Source of the DNA: Verrucomicrobiales bacterium | GTDB taxonomy: Bacteria > Verrucomicrobiota > Verrucomicrobiia > Limisphaerales > SXQI01 | DNA length: 7,003 bases | Direction: 5' to 3' | NCBI GenBank assembly: GCA_005793025.1 | Contig: SXQI01000026.1 | Span: 1-7,003, forward strand | Shown: positions 5,982-7,003 of the stretch, piece after piece | Layout: each line of letters begins with the position of its first letter | Numbering within the stretch: position 1 is the stretch's first letter | Program-made: the position numbers and the translations under genes | Notes under the pieces: model-generated | Databases searched by the model: none | Told to the model about the DNA's origin: nothing | The model's input: only the letters and a program-made list of their open reading frames with translations

Positions 5982-6443
5982 ATGTCAGGATCCGAAAACA
6001 ACACGCCGGTCTATTATAACGCGCTCTACCGACATGGAGTCGATGATAAGCGCCGTCTTCAGATCCCCTCCAAGTGGCGCTCCACTGTCGAAGAAGTGTT
6101 CACCGTGATCCTCTGGCCGAACGGTGCTCAGAGAGATGCTTACCTCTTGGTTCTCCCTCCGGAACCAATGCTTGCACTGATCACCAAGCTCAAGGCCATG
6201 CCTTACTCCGATCCCACGGCTGATTCATTACGTCGCCTTCTCGGAAAAAAATCAGACCAAGTAACGGTGGATAAAAGCGGCCGAATTTGCCTACCCGAGT
6301 CGATAACCAAGGCGGCTGGCATCGAAAAAGAAGCGGTGCTGGTGGGCTCTTGGGACCGGTTTGAAATCTGGAATCCGGAACGGTATGAGCAAGCGAGTGT
6401 TGTGGACGACGCTCTCGCGGCAGAGGCGTTCAAACTGATCTGA
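5982..6443 (+). CDS. mraZ: Transcriptional regulator MraZ
   Basis: MraZ is a ring-forming DNA-binding protein of the AbrB/SpoVT fold that represses the division and cell wall (dcw) cluster it heads. This copy has 153 aa, close to the usual length. Both halves of the duplicated domain are visible: DDKRRLQIPSKWR at 21-33 and DKSGRICLPESITKAAGI at 97-114, each with the D-x(2-3)-R-x(2-3)-P core. WDRFEIWNPERYE (124-136) is the usual C-terminal hallmark. The start chosen is ATG 5982; the frame is open back to GTG 5925, but that codon lies inside the operator and upstream of the predicted transcription start. About ten residues precede the region where family members usually begin. No Shine-Dalgarno is visible before 5982. 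The next gene starts 7 nt after the stop. Confidence 0.96.
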   Translation: MSGSENNTPVYYNALYRHGVDDKRRLQIPSKWRSTVEEVFTVILWPNGAQRDAYLLVLPPEPMLALITKLKAMPYSDPTADSLRRLLGKKSDQVTVDKSGRICLPESITKAAGIEKEAVLVGSWDRFEIWNPERYEQASVVDDALAAEAFKLI

Positions 6444-6446
6444 GGT
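6442..6446 (+). promoter_or_regulatory. Ribosome binding site overlapping the mraZ stop
   Basis: GAGGT begins inside the mraZ TGA and sits about 5 nt before ATG 6451. This favours that ATG over the in-frame GTG at 6448, which would be too close. The arrangement suggests translational coupling. It is the clearest Shine-Dalgarno in the window. Confidence 0.65.
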
Positions 6447-6450
6447 TGTG

Positions 6451-6906
6451 ATGAACTTGAATAAACTACTGTCGGTTGGAAAAAGTTTTTTTGGGATGCG
6501 CAACGACCGTAGCCCTTACGAACTGCGTCAAGAGAATCTGCTCCCGAGGTTCGGCCACAGTCGAGAAGCCTCCGCTCCGATTCCTACAAAGCCGCCCGGC
6601 ACTAAATCCAGCTACACTCGTTCGGCGGTCGCCAGCGCACAATCGCTATTCCGGACAACTTTCAATCCCGAACCGAGGGAAACAAATCCGGGAAGGATCT
6701 CGGTACAAGGTCAATTCACTCTAGAAACCGTGAAGGTCATTCGGAATGACCTTCGAGACGCCGACCTCGAACTCGCGCCGGTTACTCGTAAACATTTGTT
6801 GCAGAATGATCACGGCATGGATGTGCCGTCTTCCAAAACCAACCAACCAAAACCAAGCCAAACCCGATCGAACACCCCGCTGACCCCTGTTGGCGGAGCT
6901 CGTTAG
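6451..6906 (+). CDS. Unrecognised small basic protein in the dcw cluster, between mraZ and rsmH
   Basis: A 151-aa protein I cannot assign to a named family. The N-terminus (1-35) looks ordered: an amphipathic start, MNLNKLLSVGKSFFGMRND, then SPYELRQENLLPRFG. Residues 36-80 are rich in Pro, Ser, Thr and Arg and probably disordered. A second ordered block, GRISVQGQFTLETVKVIRND and LRDADLELAP (81-110), is hydrophobic-alternating. The tail (125-151) is again Pro/Thr/Lys-rich. The protein has no signal peptide, membrane segment or Cys. The layout of two short conserved-looking blocks joined by disorder suggests an adaptor that binds partners. It is tightly coupled to mraZ and is followed by rsmH after 44 nt. 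It is not FtsL, which would follow rsmH and carry a membrane segment. The codons of residues 94-101 form a perfect hairpin (6732-6754). Confidence 0.8.
   Translation: MNLNKLLSVGKSFFGMRNDRSPYELRQENLLPRFGHSREASAPIPTKPPGTKSSYTRSAVASAQSLFRTTFNPEPRETNPGRISVQGQFTLETVKVIRNDLRDADLELAPVTRKHLLQNDHGMDVPSSKTNQPKPSQTRSNTPLTPVGGAR
6732..6754 (+). repeat. Perfect 10-bp stem, 3-nt loop hairpin inside a gene
   Basis: GAAGGTCATT (6732-6741) and AATGACCTTC (6745-6754) are exact reverse complements around a CGG loop. It lies within the coding sequence of the small dcw protein. No T-run follows, so it is not an intrinsic terminator; it could be an RNA processing, pausing or translation-slowing element, or a codon coincidence. 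Confidence 0.75.
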
Positions 6907-6950
6907 GGACCCAAAAAAGCCGAGCGTAAGTCGCCATTCGGCATACAAGC

Positions 6951-7003
6951 ATGAAACCCGTTTTTAACCATCGCTCGGTGCTGGTGAACGAGGTGATCAG
7001 CGC
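6951..7003 (+). CDS. rsmH: 16S rRNA (cytosine1402-N4)-methyltransferase, N-terminal fragment
   Basis: Only the first 17 codons lie in the window: MKPVFNHRSVLVNEVIS. The pattern F-x-H-x-SVL-x-x-EV is the standard opening of RsmH (MraW), which methylates N4 of C1402 in 16S rRNA, and the gene classically follows mraZ in the dcw cluster. The ATG is 44 nt after the stop of the small dcw gene. No strong ribosome binding site is seen. The catalytic part is outside the window. Confidence 0.9.
   Translation, partial: MKPVFNHRSVLVNEVIS

Overview
The window looks like chromosomal DNA from a member of the Verrucomicrobiota, possibly a Pedosphaera/Limisphaerales-type lineage. I infer this from gene style: a secreted matrixin-type protease with Asp-rich repeats and a C-terminal FYRL-type tail, a TPR/LysM lipoprotein beside an ABC ATPase, and a small unrecognised gene between mraZ and rsmH. 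No database search was run. There are no mobile elements, CRISPR arrays, rRNA or tRNA genes.

The layout is two divergent transcription units around a control region of about 400 bp (5574-5981). Leftward from it (minus strand) run queA (queuosine tRNA modification), a small exported protein of 184 aa, a secreted zinc metalloprotease of 591 aa coupled to it by an ATGA overlap, a TPR/coiled-coil/LysM envelope protein, a membrane-anchored protein of unknown function, and the N-terminal third of an ABC transporter ATPase that runs off the left edge. The last three are packed with 7-nt gaps. A 72-bp gap with a possible promoter separates them from the protease.

Rightward (plus strand) is the start of a division and cell wall (dcw) cluster: mraZ, an unrecognised 151-aa gene whose ribosome binding site overlaps the mraZ stop, and the first 17 codons of rsmH (mraW).

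The control region is the richest part. It holds four TGGGN repeats (plus one degenerate copy) at an exact 10-bp period, overlapping a sigma70-like promoter with an upstream A-tract. This is the expected architecture of a MraZ autoregulatory operator. Upstream of it lie two inverted DnaA-box-like sites, several inverted repeats, and a second two-copy TGGGN pair near queA. Together they suggest that the dcw promoter here may read both MraZ and DnaA. The other points most worth a second look are the protease/exported-protein pair (with an altered Met-turn in the protease), the unknown dcw gene with a perfect 10-bp hairpin inside its coding sequence, and a possibly leaderless LysM lipoprotein mRNA.
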